Assembly: GCF_037577855.1 (NCBI RefSeq)
Contig: NZ_JBAKFX010000005.1
Coordinates: 62,001 to 126,000 of the forward strand
From: Dethiothermospora halolimnae
GTDB taxonomy: Bacteria > Bacillota > Clostridia > Tissierellales > VENL01
Direction: 5' to 3'
Length of the DNA stretch: 64,000 nucleotides
The notes below the pieces were generated by a model. It was given only the letters and a program-made list of their open reading frames with translations. It made no database searches and was not told the DNA's origin. Position numbers and translations under genes: made by a program. Positions 8,989 through 18,556 of this stretch are shown piece by piece (within the stretch, counting starts at the first letter, position 1; every line of letters starts with the position of its first letter).

Positions 8989-9588
8989 TTAGCTATTAGT
9001 TTTCCCATAGTTATACCCCAAATCAAAGGCTTTCATATTCATTTCTACAGCTTTTTTAGGTACATTTTCCCTAATGGTTTCTTTCCATATATCAATAGAT
9101 ATAGGGGTTTTTTCTTCTTTTTCTAGGTACCTGGCTAAAATCCCCAATAGTATTACATTGGCTACTTGTTTTTTGCCTATTTTAATACCCTCTTCTATTG
9201 CATTTATAGCTATGGTATTGTATTTTGATTTGAATTCTTCAATTTCTTCATCTGGATATTTTACTTTTTCCTGTTGAACCAATACAGGATTAAACTTTTT
9301 TATATTCATAATAACAGTACCTGTATCTTTAAGCAGTTCCCGCCACCTATATGCCTCAAGGGGCTCCATACCGATTACTATATCTCCTTCATTTGGTTTT
9401 ATGTTAGGAGAATAAACTTTTTCACCTATTCTTACATTTCCCCATACCATACCACCTCTTTGGGATAAACCAACTACATCATTGCTTTTTACATCATAGT
9501 TATCCATCATTGCTGCTTGGCAAATGATTTTGGTCATTAAAACTAATCCTTGACCTCCTACTCCCGATAGCATTATATTAGTTGTCAA
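8989..9588 (-). CDS. iorB: Indolepyruvate:ferredoxin oxidoreductase, beta subunit
   Basis: 199 aa from a TTG at 9588, chosen because family members begin close to the GVGGQG motif (here residues 9-14) and because this start overlaps the iorA stop by 11 nt. Upstream alternatives would extend deep into iorA. The subunit belongs to the pyruvate ferredoxin oxidoreductase gamma-type fold (NIMLSGVGGQG, DVKSNDVVGLSQRGG, MEPLEA). With IorA it oxidatively decarboxylates aryl-pyruvates from Trp, Tyr and Phe transamination to aryl-acetyl-CoA while reducing ferredoxin. It is cytosolic and serves amino-acid fermentation. Confidence 0.92.
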   Translation of the reverse strand: MTTNIMLSGVGGQGLVLMTKIICQAAMMDNYDVKSNDVVGLSQRGGMVWGNVRIGEKVYSPNIKPNEGDIVIGMEPLEAYRWRELLKDTGTVIMNIKKFNPVLVQQEKVKYPDEEIEEFKSKYNTIAINAIEEGIKIGKKQVANVILLGILARYLEKEEKTPISIDIWKETIRENVPKKAVEMNMKAFDLGYNYGKTNS

Positions 9589-11398
9589 TATGATCACCGT
9601 CCCCATCTTTTGGTTTTGACTGTTTAATTGCATCCACCGGACAAACAGCAGCACATACTCCACATCCTACACACATATCACTATCTATTGAAGATTTTAA
9701 CTTTTCTATTCCTTCATATTCCTTCATTTTAAGAGGTGGACAACCAGTTCTTATACAGGATCTACATCCTATACATATATTGGGATCAACATAATAATGG
9801 GGCTTTTCAAGTTTATACTTTAAGGCACAGGGGCCATTTACAACTATGACCGATAGTCCATCATATCCTATCTCCCCATCAATCAGCTTTTTAGCTTCTT
9901 TATATTCATATTGATTTATTTCTTTAACTCTATCAAAACCTATATTTTCTAAAAGGGTCTTTATACCAACTTTCATGTCATCCCCTTCATTATATAATCC
10001 AGAGCTTCCATTGTGTTGTCCCCCAGTCATGGCGGTGGTTCTATTATCAAGGACAACTATTGTTATATTTTCATCTTCCCCCTTTTGATGTAATAGATTT
10101 ATAAAAGATGGAATTCCCGAGTGAAAAAATGTTCCATCTCCAATTACAGCTACAATTGGTTCTGTATTTCCATCTGCTTTCATTGCCTTACTAAGTCCCT
10201 TTGTTATTCCAATACTTGCTCCCATACTTATTATGGAATTGGATTTCTCAAAGGGAGGTAGCGCTGCCAGGGAATAGCATCCTATATCACCAACTATTAA
10301 CTTAGTTTTGGCCTTTTTCAGAATATCAAATGTGGATCTATGGGGACATCCAGTACAAAATACAGGGTGTCTAACAACAGTTTCTGAATTTTTAATTTCC
10401 TCTATACTCTTATCTTTAATAACTTCAGCCTTAAATAAGCCTTCCTCTATATCCTTTAAATCTAACTCCCCTGTAAAGGAAAAGTATTTTTTACCTTCAC
10501 ATTTTATTCCCATTAATTTTAGTTCATTTTCAATAAAGGGCATCATTTCTTCCAAAACTATTATTTTATTAAATTTATCTGTTACTTCCTTTGCCTTTTT
10601 CGCAGAAATAGGATAGATAAGACCTAGTTTCCATATGCTTGCATCAATATCCAGTTCCTTTAGATTGTTATACATTAGTCCCGATGTTATTATCAGTGTA
10701 TCGGTTCCATCCTTATTTTCTAGTCTATTTAAATCAGTGTCATAGGCATATTCTTCTAATTTCTCGATTCTTTCCTTTATAAAATATTGAGACCCTCTAG
10801 AATTAGCAGGTATCATACAAAACTTTTTCCAGTCCCTATCCATACCACTTTGCTTTATATCAACTCTATCTTCAACATTTACTATACTTCTGCTATGACA
10901 CAATCTGCTGGTTATTCTAAGCATCATCGGAATGGACAGTTCTTCACTTACTTCAAAAGCTTTTTTAGTATAATCCTTTGCCTCTTGACTGTCTGAAGGG
11001 TCTAATATACCCATATTTGCAAATTTCCCCAAATATCTATTGTCCTGTTCATTTTGGGAACTAGCAAGTCCTGGATCATCTCCTGATACCAATAAAAAAC
11101 CTCCATTTATTGGAGTTTCTGTAAAGGTCATAAGGGGGTCTAAAGCTATATTCATCCCCACATGCTTCATTGCAACCATGGATCTAGCACCATTAAAGGA
11201 ACCTCCTATTGCTACCTCTAATGCCACCTTTTCATTTGTAGAAAACTCCGAATAAACATCTTCATAAGCCTTAGTATTTTCAATAATTCCCACTGTAGGA
11301 GAACCTGGATAACTTGTGGCTATAATTCCTCCAGCTTCATAAAAACCCCTTGATATAGCCTGATTTCCAGTTAAAACTTTATTTGTACTTTTATCCAT
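9578..11398 (-). CDS. iorA: Indolepyruvate:ferredoxin oxidoreductase, alpha subunit
   Basis: 606 aa, full family length. The N-terminal pyrimidine-binding domain starts at LTGNQAISRGFYEAG with TSYPGSPT. The thiamine pyrophosphate-binding domain has GDIGCYSL and GDGTFFHSG, with the NRTTAMTGGQ loop. The C-terminus has two 4Fe-4S motifs: CIGCRSCIRTGC (C542, C545, C548, C553) and CVGCGVCAAVCP (C576, C579, C582, C586). The first has the spaced last Cys seen in IorA. It catalyses ferredoxin-linked oxidative decarboxylation of aryl-pyruvates with IorB, whose gene overlaps its end. Confidence 0.95.
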   Translation of the reverse strand: MDKSTNKVLTGNQAISRGFYEAGGIIATSYPGSPTVGIIENTKAYEDVYSEFSTNEKVALEVAIGGSFNGARSMVAMKHVGMNIALDPLMTFTETPINGGFLLVSGDDPGLASSQNEQDNRYLGKFANMGILDPSDSQEAKDYTKKAFEVSEELSIPMMLRITSRLCHSRSIVNVEDRVDIKQSGMDRDWKKFCMIPANSRGSQYFIKERIEKLEEYAYDTDLNRLENKDGTDTLIITSGLMYNNLKELDIDASIWKLGLIYPISAKKAKEVTDKFNKIIVLEEMMPFIENELKLMGIKCEGKKYFSFTGELDLKDIEEGLFKAEVIKDKSIEEIKNSETVVRHPVFCTGCPHRSTFDILKKAKTKLIVGDIGCYSLAALPPFEKSNSIISMGASIGITKGLSKAMKADGNTEPIVAVIGDGTFFHSGIPSFINLLHQKGEDENITIVVLDNRTTAMTGGQHNGSSGLYNEGDDMKVGIKTLLENIGFDRVKEINQYEYKEAKKLIDGEIGYDGLSVIVVNGPCALKYKLEKPHYYVDPNICIGCRSCIRTGCPPLKMKEYEGIEKLKSSIDSDMCVGCGVCAAVCPVDAIKQSKPKDGDGDHIDN

Positions 11399-11492
11399 AT
11401 TATCACTCCAATTACTTTATAATATGTATCCCTATTTTGTATACCCATATTTTTCACATTTATTCTTTATTATTTGAAATTTTCTGATAAAT

Positions 11493-11605
11493 AAAGCCAA
11501 AGGTGGCTTTGCCACTTCTTTGGCTGGTGCAGGGTGCAAAGAGCAGAGTAAAGGGAGTTGGTGACACCATAACTATATATAGGGCCTGAATATATTCAGC
11601 CCCTA
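11493..11605 (+). repeat. Composite intergenic repeat element, copy B
   Basis: A 5' hairpin with AAAGGTGGCTTT and CCACTTCTTT, then GTGCAAAGAGCAG, GGGAGTTGGTG, ACTATATATAGG and the palindrome GGGCCTGAATATATTCAGCCC. It lies between the iorA start and the end of the PepT-like gene. Same order as copies A and C. Confidence 0.65.
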
Positions 11606-11624
11606 CAAAAAACTTTTAATTAAT

Positions 11625-12734
11625 TTATATTGACTTTATTATTTCAAGTACCAACTTACTACTATCAACTAAATCCTTTATATATATGTGCTCTTCTAAA
11701 GTATGGGGCTTTCTTTCCCCTATTCCTAGGTTTACTGCCTTTACTCCATTTCCATTTAATATATTCGTATCACTGCCTCCACCTGTGGAATCGGTAAATG
11801 GCTTTATACCAGCATTATCACATGCTTTTTTCACAAGCTCTACTATTTCATCATTTTCATCTAATGAAAATGCTCCATACATTCTACTGGTTTCTATTTC
11901 AACCTGGGCATTAAACTCTTTAGCTGTATCTTTAAAACATTTAACCATATGTTCAGTTTGTTTATCTAATTTTTCATCACTTAAACTTCTGGCTTCTGCT
12001 TTAATTTTAACTTCCGGTGTAACTATATTTGTAGCAACTCCACCTTCTATTTTTCCTATATTTGCTGTGGTTTCTTCATCTATCCTAAGTAGTTTCATTT
12101 TACTTATAGCATGGGCTGCCACATTTATGGCACTTATTCCCTCTTCAGGACAAACACCTGCATGGGCAGGTTTTCCCAGTACCTTTACATCTATTTTATC
12201 TTGAGCTGGTCCCTTTATTATAATTTGTCCTGGGTCTCCGCCACTATCAAGAACAAATGCCTTTTTAGATTCTAACTTATCATATTCTAAGTTCTTAGCC
12301 CCAAATAGTCCACCTTCTTCATATATACTAAACACAATCTCTATTGGTCCATGGTCAATATCATTTTCTTTTATAACCTTCATCGCTTCCATTACAGCTG
12401 CAATACCTGCTTTATCATCTGATCCCAATACAGTTGTGCCATCGGAATATATTGCATCATCTTTTATAACTGGTTTTATTCCAACACTTGGTGATACAGT
12501 ATCCATATGACAACTAAATAATATAGGTTCAACATCTTTATTACCATCTAACTTAGCTATTACATTTCCTGTATTACAACCAGCCTTTTCCCCTGCGTTG
12601 TCTATGTAAACTTCAAATCCTAAGCCCTCTAGCTCTTTAGTTATAAAATCTGCAAATTCTTTCTCACTCTTTGTTGGACTGTCTATTTTTACATATTTAA
12701 TAAATTCATTAACTATCCTTTCACGATTTACCAT
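11625..12734 (-). CDS. M20-family metallopeptidase, PepT-like
   Basis: 369 aa. Zinc ligands of the M20/M28 fold can be read: H76 in SCHMDTVSP, the bridging Asp in GSDDKAG (104-110), catalytic Glu in YEEGG (138-142), Asp in VLDSGG (161-166) and a late His in RKPHTLEEH. The length and the SCHMDTV/GSDDKAG wording fit the PepT-like subfamily (tripeptidase T relatives) better than PepV or ArgE. It probably releases amino acids from short peptides in the cytosol, feeding amino-acid fermentation together with IorAB. Exact substrate unknown. Confidence 0.88.
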   Translation of the reverse strand: MVNRERIVNEFIKYVKIDSPTKSEKEFADFITKELEGLGFEVYIDNAGEKAGCNTGNVIAKLDGNKDVEPILFSCHMDTVSPSVGIKPVIKDDAIYSDGTTVLGSDDKAGIAAVMEAMKVIKENDIDHGPIEIVFSIYEEGGLFGAKNLEYDKLESKKAFVLDSGGDPGQIIIKGPAQDKIDVKVLGKPAHAGVCPEEGISAINVAAHAISKMKLLRIDEETTANIGKIEGGVATNIVTPEVKIKAEARSLSDEKLDKQTEHMVKCFKDTAKEFNAQVEIETSRMYGAFSLDENDEIVELVKKACDNAGIKPFTDSTGGGSDTNILNGNGVKAVNLGIGERKPHTLEEHIYIKDLVDSSKLVLEIIKSI

Positions 12735-12797
12735 AAAATCGCCCCTTTCTTATTTATTATTAACATCTATATCTTATTTATATCATATATACTAAAA

Positions 12798-12853
12798 AGA
12801 AGCGACTTTAGTCACTTCTTTGTTAATATATATTGGAGGATTTCAAATCCTAA
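12798..12853. repeat. Two small hairpins, partial relatives of the dispersed elements
   Basis: AGAAGCGACTTT...GTCACTTCTTT resembles the 5' hairpin of the composite element, and GGAGGATTTCAAATCCT resembles the GGGGATT palindromes. It is located just upstream of the PepT-like gene start. Confidence 0.45.
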
Positions 12854-12861
12854 ACAAATAA

Positions 12862-13818
12862 TTAATATTCTCTATTTAATAATTTATCTAAAATTTCCTT
12901 AAGAACTACTTTATTGTTATTCTCTGGAAGTTTATCTATTCTATCAAAAGCCCTATTTGTATATCTTTTAGCTAACTTTCTTGATTTCTCAATCCCTTCC
13001 GAACTTCTTACCTCTTCATATATTCTATCTATATCTTTATCCTCTAATTCTTTATTTTTTAAAAGTTTTAATAATTTATTATTATTTTTAAACTCATATA
13101 TAAGGGGTAAAGTATAATATCCTTGCTTTAAATCATTCCTTGTATCTTTTCCAACTGTTTCTGCCGAACCACTATAATCTAAAATATCATCTATAATTTG
13201 AAAAGCCATACCTATATCATAGCCTATTTTCCCTAATAATTTACATAATCTTTCATCGCAATTGGATTCCCTGGCTCCAATATAGAAGCTAAGGGAAAAT
13301 AATGCTGCTGTTTTTCCTGATATAATTTTTAAATATTCTTTTAGTGATACCTTAGTACTCCTTCTAGCATAGTGTTGCCTCATCTCTCCTAGACATATTT
13401 TTGAAATAACTTTAGATATTCTACTCATATCCTCCATATTAAAATCCTTAGAGAGCATCATAAAACATTTACAAAATAAATAGTCTCCCATATATACAGC
13501 AAAATCTTTTCCATATTTAGACTGAATAGAAATCTGTCCTCTTCTTAAATGTGAGTCATCAATAATATCATCATGTATTAAAGTAGCTGTATGGAGCATT
13601 TCCATTATGGCCCCTAGATTTTTTAATCTATCGGCTTTATATTCTCCAAACTTTCCAGCCATCAATAAAAAGGCTGGTCTTAACATTTTCCCCCCTGATT
13701 CCACAACGGGAGATAATGGTTCATTTATAACCTTCTCTTTTGTATTATCCTTTATAATTTTCTTTATGTCCTCTAGCTCGCTATTGATTTCAGGATAATG
13801 CTCCCAAAACTTAGTCAT
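12862..13818 (-). CDS. Polyprenyl diphosphate synthase (heptaprenyl diphosphate synthase component II-like)
   Basis: 318 aa. The trans-prenyltransferase motifs are complete: GKMLRP (43-48), the first Asp-rich motif DDIID (83-87) followed by RRGQ, the GKTAALF segment, and the second motif QIIDDILD with the late GKDTRNDLKQGYYTLPLIY. It elongates farnesyl or geranylgeranyl diphosphate to a long all-trans chain for a quinone side chain or another lipid. Its neighbour, a type II NADH dehydrogenase, uses a quinone, which supports a quinone role (inference). No HepS-like partner is nearby. Confidence 0.88.
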   Translation of the reverse strand: MTKFWEHYPEINSELEDIKKIIKDNTKEKVINEPLSPVVESGGKMLRPAFLLMAGKFGEYKADRLKNLGAIMEMLHTATLIHDDIIDDSHLRRGQISIQSKYGKDFAVYMGDYLFCKCFMMLSKDFNMEDMSRISKVISKICLGEMRQHYARRSTKVSLKEYLKIISGKTAALFSLSFYIGARESNCDERLCKLLGKIGYDIGMAFQIIDDILDYSGSAETVGKDTRNDLKQGYYTLPLIYEFKNNNKLLKLLKNKELEDKDIDRIYEEVRSSEGIEKSRKLAKRYTNRAFDRIDKLPENNNKVVLKEILDKLLNREY

Positions 13819-13908
13819 ATCATCACCCTAATCTAAATATTTTCATTTGTTATCTAATAAATAAGATAGCTAGTTATTAATTATATCATATATTTTATAT
13901 AAAAATCA

Positions 13909-13967
13909 GCTGAGGGATTACAAATCCCCCAGCAATTAAATAAGTTGGAGGATTGTAATCCTCCAAC
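13909..13967. repeat. Tandem pair of GGGGATT-family palindromes
   Basis: GCTGAGGGATT/AATCCCCCAGC at 13909-13933 and GTTGGAGGATT/AATCCTCCAAC at 13944-13967, separated by 10 nt. Arm substitutions in the second copy are compensatory (G to A matched by C to T), which preserves pairing. Confidence 0.65.
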
Positions 13968-13988
13968 ATTAATCAACAATATTCATTA

Positions 13989-15764
13989 TTAGTCTATATA
14001 TACATAAAATTTCCTAGCCAACTTAGTCTTATTCCATTTCTCCTTAATCCATGGCATTACATAATAGTCCAGTCCAAAGGTTCTTCCTGCTCCTCCTATT
14101 AAGGCAATACTTGAGAATGAATACCATAATATACTGGCATCAGCCATAGCTGAAATTATAAAGTTAAATGTTAAGAATAAAGAAACTATTGCTGATATCA
14201 TTGTAAATAATCCTGCTATTAAAGCAAGTCCTATTGCTACCTCTGTTATAACTACCATAGCCTGCATTGGATAGGCAACCTTTTCAACAAATGTATCCAT
14301 AAACCACTGATATATAGCCGGTGGACTACTTAATAAAGGTTCCACTGCATTAGCTGCAGCATCGGCCGTTTCACTTGCCCCGGATACTTCTGTTTGTATT
14401 ATAAATATATTACCGGGATCTAGCCATCCATCTTGAATCTTTTTAATACCTTCTATTAGCCAGTGGGCACCTAAGAATACCCTAAGGGGCACTAACCAGA
14501 AGTTAGGAGTATTGTATGAAAAATGTTCTCCCAATAATGAGCGCTTTTCTTTTATATGGAATATCTCATGCATTAAATAGGACCAAATTAAATTAAATCC
14601 TCCAACACCAAATAAATAGTGTAGATTTACCAAGTGCTTTACTGCCATAGCAAAGAATCCAGAGAGTTTCATTCCTCCCACTGATGCAACGGCATATCTT
14701 GATCCTATTGAAACCATTAAGCCATGATAATTGGATTTGTGGGCTATTTTTGACTTTCCATCTATATCATTTTTAATGTTTTCCACTGCTGTTTCTGCTG
14801 TTTGTAATGCTGTCTCAACAATCTGGGGTAGCTTATTAGAATTATCTTCATAATCTACATTATCTCCAACTACATATACATTTTTATGATCTACCGTTTG
14901 CATATGTTCATTAGTTACTATTCTACCTCCAACTCCTAAAGTAAGCCCTAGTTCTTTAGTAAATTTATTGGCTTGTACACCTGCGGACCAAATTAAAGTT
15001 TTACAATTAACTTTTTCATTATCTTTCATAATAACATAATCTTTACTCACTTGTGAAATAGGACACTTTGTATATATCTCAACACCTAACTTTCTAAGTC
15101 TTTTTTCAGCCTTCCTTATTAATTTTTCTTCTAATATGGGAAGTATTTTAGGAGACATATCTGCTATAATCAACCTTACTTCACTTTTACTTATGTTATA
15201 GTCTTTACAAAGTTTATTTTTCCACTCTGCTATTTCACCTATAGTCTCTACTCCAGTAAATCCAGCCCCCGCTACCATAAACGTAAGCATTTTTCTTCTT
15301 TTGTCTTTATTATTTTCGACACTTGCTTTCTCAAACATTGTTTCTATATGCTCTCTTATTCTAATTGCGTCTTCATATGACCAAATGGTAAAACTATTTT
15401 CTTTAGCACCTGAGATGTTATAAAATGCCGGTTCACTTCCCGATCCGATTATTAAGTAATCGTAATCATATCTATTATTTGGGGAATTTAAAGTATTTTT
15501 CTCAAAATCAATTTCAGTAATCTCATCTAACTTAACCTTTACCTTAGATTTACCAAATATTTTCTCAAGATTTACCTTAACACTATCCCTTTCTACCCTT
15601 CCCCCTGCAACCTCATGGAGTTCAGTTAAAAGTGTGTGATAGGGCTGTTTATTTATTAATGTTATTTCTAGATTATCATCCTTTTTAAACTTCCTATTTA
15701 GAAGTTTAGCAGCATGAACTCCACCATAACCAGCACCTAAAATACAAATCTTCTTGGTACCCAT
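13989..15764 (-). CDS. Type II NADH dehydrogenase fused to a C-terminal DoxX-like membrane domain
   Basis: 591 aa. Residues 1-430 are an NDH-2: FAD Rossmann motif GAGYGG (10-15), LLTELHEVAGG near the active site, the second nucleotide site VAGAGFTGVETIGE, and the FAD-contact VYVVGDNVDY. Residues about 430-580 hold four hydrophobic helices with VAYPMQAMVVITEVAIGLALIAGLF, a DoxX/TQO-small-type domain. Ordinary NDH-2 ends near residue 400 with an amphipathic anchor, so the fusion is a distinctive architecture seen in some anaerobes. It would move electrons from NADH to quinone or another acceptor at the membrane. A GGAGGAA site supports the start. Confidence 0.85.
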   Translation of the reverse strand: MGTKKICILGAGYGGVHAAKLLNRKFKKDDNLEITLINKQPYHTLLTELHEVAGGRVERDSVKVNLEKIFGKSKVKVKLDEITEIDFEKNTLNSPNNRYDYDYLIIGSGSEPAFYNISGAKENSFTIWSYEDAIRIREHIETMFEKASVENNKDKRRKMLTFMVAGAGFTGVETIGEIAEWKNKLCKDYNISKSEVRLIIADMSPKILPILEEKLIRKAEKRLRKLGVEIYTKCPISQVSKDYVIMKDNEKVNCKTLIWSAGVQANKFTKELGLTLGVGGRIVTNEHMQTVDHKNVYVVGDNVDYEDNSNKLPQIVETALQTAETAVENIKNDIDGKSKIAHKSNYHGLMVSIGSRYAVASVGGMKLSGFFAMAVKHLVNLHYLFGVGGFNLIWSYLMHEIFHIKEKRSLLGEHFSYNTPNFWLVPLRVFLGAHWLIEGIKKIQDGWLDPGNIFIIQTEVSGASETADAAANAVEPLLSSPPAIYQWFMDTFVEKVAYPMQAMVVITEVAIGLALIAGLFTMISAIVSLFLTFNFIISAMADASILWYSFSSIALIGGAGRTFGLDYYVMPWIKEKWNKTKLARKFYVYID

Positions 15765-16075
15765 TAATATTCCTCCTCATTTAATAATGAACTTATTTCG
15801 AATTACTAACTATATTGACATAATTATATCATATTCGACCATGTTTTTAAATAACTTTGCCCTATTTACATTTTTTACTTTTTTATTTTTGAAATCACTG
15901 GGTATAATAATTTAATTATACCCCTCTAGGTATCCCTTTAACATTTTAATAAATTTTTTAACAATAAAAAACTTTAGGGGTTCTCCTAAAGCCTTTATAG
16001 TTTTATTTTTTGCCTTATTCAGTTATAATATATTATATAATATATACAAAATACTTTAATATTCGGAGGATTTTT
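15765..16075. other. Divergent intergenic region (NDH-2 leftward, apbE rightward)
   Basis: A minus-strand TATAAT at 15823-15828 can serve the NDH-2 gene, with only a weak -35 (TTTAAA). A hairpin CTTTAGG/CCTAAAG (15972-15991) is flanked by A/T runs on both sides and could end transcripts in either direction. No small gene was found. Confidence 0.45.
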
Positions 16076-17125
16076 ATGTTATCTAAAAAAATTAAATACA
16101 TCTCTTTATTTATTATGATTATTTTATCTGTTAACATCTTATATGGTTGTAACACAAGTAATAACAAAAATACCCCGATTTCCAAAACTAATTTCTATCT
16201 AGATACAGTTATCACTATTAAACTTTATGATAATGTAGATGATACTATATTTAATAAAGTTTTTGACAGAATAGAAGAAATAGAAAATAAAATGACTATA
16301 AATAAAAATACCAGTGAAGTTATAGACATAAATTCTAATTCTGGAGAAAATTTCGTAAAAGTATCTAGAGATACTTTTAACGTTATTGAAAAGTCATTAT
16401 ATTATTCTGAATTATCAAAGGGATATTTTGATATAACCGTAGGACCAATAGTTAAACTTTGGAATATTGGAAGTGATGATGCCAGAGTTCCAACTAAAGA
16501 TGAAATAAAAGCTACCTTACCTAAAGTGGATTATAAAAAAATATTAATAAATAAAGACACTAAAGAAGTTATGCTTAAAGATAAGGGCATGGTAATAGAT
16601 CTAGGTGGCATAGCAAAGGGTTATGTTGCCGATGAAGTAAAAAATTTATTGGTAGATAATGGTGTGGAGCATGGAATTATAAACCTTGGAGGTAATGTTT
16701 ATACACTTGGAACTAAGGTAGACGGTTCAAAATGGAAGATCGGAATTCAAAATCCGTTAGAAACCAGGGGAGCCTATATAGGTACTGTAAGTGTATCAAA
16801 TAAATCAATAGTTACTTCTGGGATATACGAAAGATTTTTTGAAAAAGATGGCAAGAGATATCATCATATACTTAGCCCATTTACTGGATACCCCGTTAAT
16901 AATAATCTATCTGGAGTATCTATAATTTCTGATAAGTCAATAGATGGTGATGCCCTATCCACTTCTATATTCTCTATTGGTCTTAAAGAGGGTAAAAAAA
17001 TTATCGAAAACTTAGATGGTGTTGATGCCATATTTATAACAAAGGATAAAAAAATATCTATAACAAGTGGACTAAAAGATAATTTTGAGTTAGTTAATAA
17101 TAGTTTCGAATTTATAAGTGATTAA
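16076..17125 (+). CDS. apbE: FAD:protein FMN transferase (ApbE), lipoprotein
   Basis: 349 aa from the ATG at 16076, which has CGGAGG 6 nt upstream; an earlier in-frame start lacks a site. A lipoprotein signal ends in ILYGC, so the protein should be anchored outside the membrane. ApbE hallmarks follow: YLDTVITIKLYD, YFDITVGPIVKLWNIG, DLGGIAKGYVADEV, GIINLGGNVYTLG and HHILSPFTGYPV, with Asp/Thr flavin and magnesium contacts near DGDALSTSIF. It transfers FMN from FAD to Thr of exported redox proteins such as Rnf/Nqr subunits or FMN-binding domains. No such target is encoded in this window. Confidence 0.95.
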   Translation: MLSKKIKYISLFIMIILSVNILYGCNTSNNKNTPISKTNFYLDTVITIKLYDNVDDTIFNKVFDRIEEIENKMTINKNTSEVIDINSNSGENFVKVSRDTFNVIEKSLYYSELSKGYFDITVGPIVKLWNIGSDDARVPTKDEIKATLPKVDYKKILINKDTKEVMLKDKGMVIDLGGIAKGYVADEVKNLLVDNGVEHGIINLGGNVYTLGTKVDGSKWKIGIQNPLETRGAYIGTVSVSNKSIVTSGIYERFFEKDGKRYHHILSPFTGYPVNNNLSGVSIISDKSIDGDALSTSIFSIGLKEGKKIIENLDGVDAIFITKDKKISITSGLKDNFELVNNSFEFISD

Positions 17126-17235
17126 TCAATACTTAGTTAAAATATTATGTCTATATATACTTTTAAATTTAAATATTTTATTTTGAAAAATTGGACTGGG
17201 TATCTCCATCCCAGTTTATTTATAGAGTATATTTA

Positions 17236-17408
17236 GACAAAGTAAGCAAAAATGGTAGTCATCCCGCAGGATTTGTGAAAATATAGAAAAAGGGAGAAAA
17301 TCGCTTGAATTCCACTGTTTGAACGTAGTGAGTTTGGAATTCTATTTTCGACCGTTTCTATATATTTTCCAAATCCGAGGACTGACGGACATTTTTGCTT
17401 ACTTTGTC
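17236..17408. repeat. Long imperfect palindrome of about 173 nt
   Basis: The outer arms (17236-17254 and 17390-17408) are a perfect 19-bp inverted repeat, GACAAAGTAAGCAAAAATG and its complement. The next 47-nt arms pair with scattered mismatches, for example GGATTTGTGAAAATAT against a complementary ATATTTTCCAAATCC. The centre is a second hairpin, GAATTCCA...TGGAATTC (17307-17342), enclosing GTTTGAACGTAGTGAGTTT. It is not a normal terminator in size. It holds no gene and fills the 330-nt gap between apbE and cvfB. Confidence 0.75.
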
Positions 17409-17455
17409 AATACTTAAAGACTAGACATGCCCAGTCCCTATATATTTTTTAAATT

Positions 17456-18295
17456 TTACTTCTTAAGCCTTATACCCTTTCTAGTAAACTCTATTACCCT
17501 TCTTTTTAATAGTCTCCCTACCGCTCTTTTAAAAGCACTTTTACTCATTCTCAGTTCTTTTCTAATTTTATCTGGAGAGCTATTGTCATTTAATGGAAGT
17601 TCTCCTCCATTTTTAACAAGATTATCTAAAATCACCTTAGCGTCTTTATCTATTATTTTATATGCCTTTTCTGTTAGACTTAAATTTAATTTTCCATCTT
17701 TTCTAACTTTAACTACTCTACCCTCTACTTCATCTCCTATTTTCAAGTCATCTTCTACTTCCCATTTAGGTATTAATCCATGATATTTATTATCAACGGC
17801 TACAAATGTTCCTAAATCATGATTTCTACCATATATTATCCCTTTAACCACGTCATTTTCCTTATATGGTGAATCACTAGTTAAATGTTTATAAATATCC
17901 ATAGTAGCACACAGCCTACTAGTTTTGTCTACATATAATGTTACTAGACATCTTCTCCCTGGTTTAATTCTTCCTTTTTGTTCTCTAAATGGTAAAAATA
18001 AATCTTTATCTAAACCCCAATCTAAAAATGCACCTATTCTTGTTGTATCACTTACTTTAAGGGAGCCTATATCCCCTACCATTAGCTTAGGCTTCTTGGT
18101 GGTAGCTATTATCCTATCCTTCGAGTCCTTATATATAAATACCTCTATTTCATCTCCAATATCAATATTTGATGGCACTTCTTTTTTAGGTAATAAAATA
18201 TTACCTGTTTTCTTGTTCCCTTCTTCATTTAAATAAATTCCTTGAGAAGCTTTTTTTATAACCTTTAGCTTTTGCATCTTTCCTAGTTTTATCAT
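17456..18295 (-). CDS. cvfB: CvfB-like S1 RNA-binding protein
   Basis: 279 aa. Three S1/OB-like beta-barrels in series are visible (MVGDIGSLKVSDTTRIGAFLDWGLDKDLFLPFREQ, then NDVVKGIIYGRNHDLGTFVAVDNKYHGLIPKWEVEDDL with IGDEVEGRVVKVRKDGKLNLSL), ending in a winged-helix segment (SSPDKIRKELRMSKSAFKRAVGRLLKRRVIEF). This order is that of the CvfB/YitL family, RNA-binding regulators known in Staphylococcus and Bacillus. A GGAGAG site precedes the ATG at 18295. Cytosolic, with RNA target unknown. Confidence 0.85.
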   Translation of the reverse strand: MIKLGKMQKLKVIKKASQGIYLNEEGNKKTGNILLPKKEVPSNIDIGDEIEVFIYKDSKDRIIATTKKPKLMVGDIGSLKVSDTTRIGAFLDWGLDKDLFLPFREQKGRIKPGRRCLVTLYVDKTSRLCATMDIYKHLTSDSPYKENDVVKGIIYGRNHDLGTFVAVDNKYHGLIPKWEVEDDLKIGDEVEGRVVKVRKDGKLNLSLTEKAYKIIDKDAKVILDNLVKNGGELPLNDNSSPDKIRKELRMSKSAFKRAVGRLLKRRVIEFTRKGIRLKK

Positions 18296-18556
18296 AATAC
18301 TCTCCTTTTCAACTATAGTATATGTACATGTTAATTATAATTTTATCATATCTTATAACATAGTACAGTTATTTATACATTAATATGGTACTTTTTAATA
18401 ATTTGTTATTATTTAAATTGAGTTTTCTTTAAATACTATTACATTTATTTACTATAGACTATTTTTATCATTTTTAAAAGTCTATTAATAAAATCTATTT
18501 CTATATTTTTAAAAAGTGTGTTATAAATTAGATAAGTGCGAAAAAAAGGAGGAATT

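Noticed and set aside
11686..12204. Long plus-strand frame opposite the PepT-like gene
   Set aside because: It is a shadow of the real gene on the minus strand; the residues look like reversed coding and there is no start signal.
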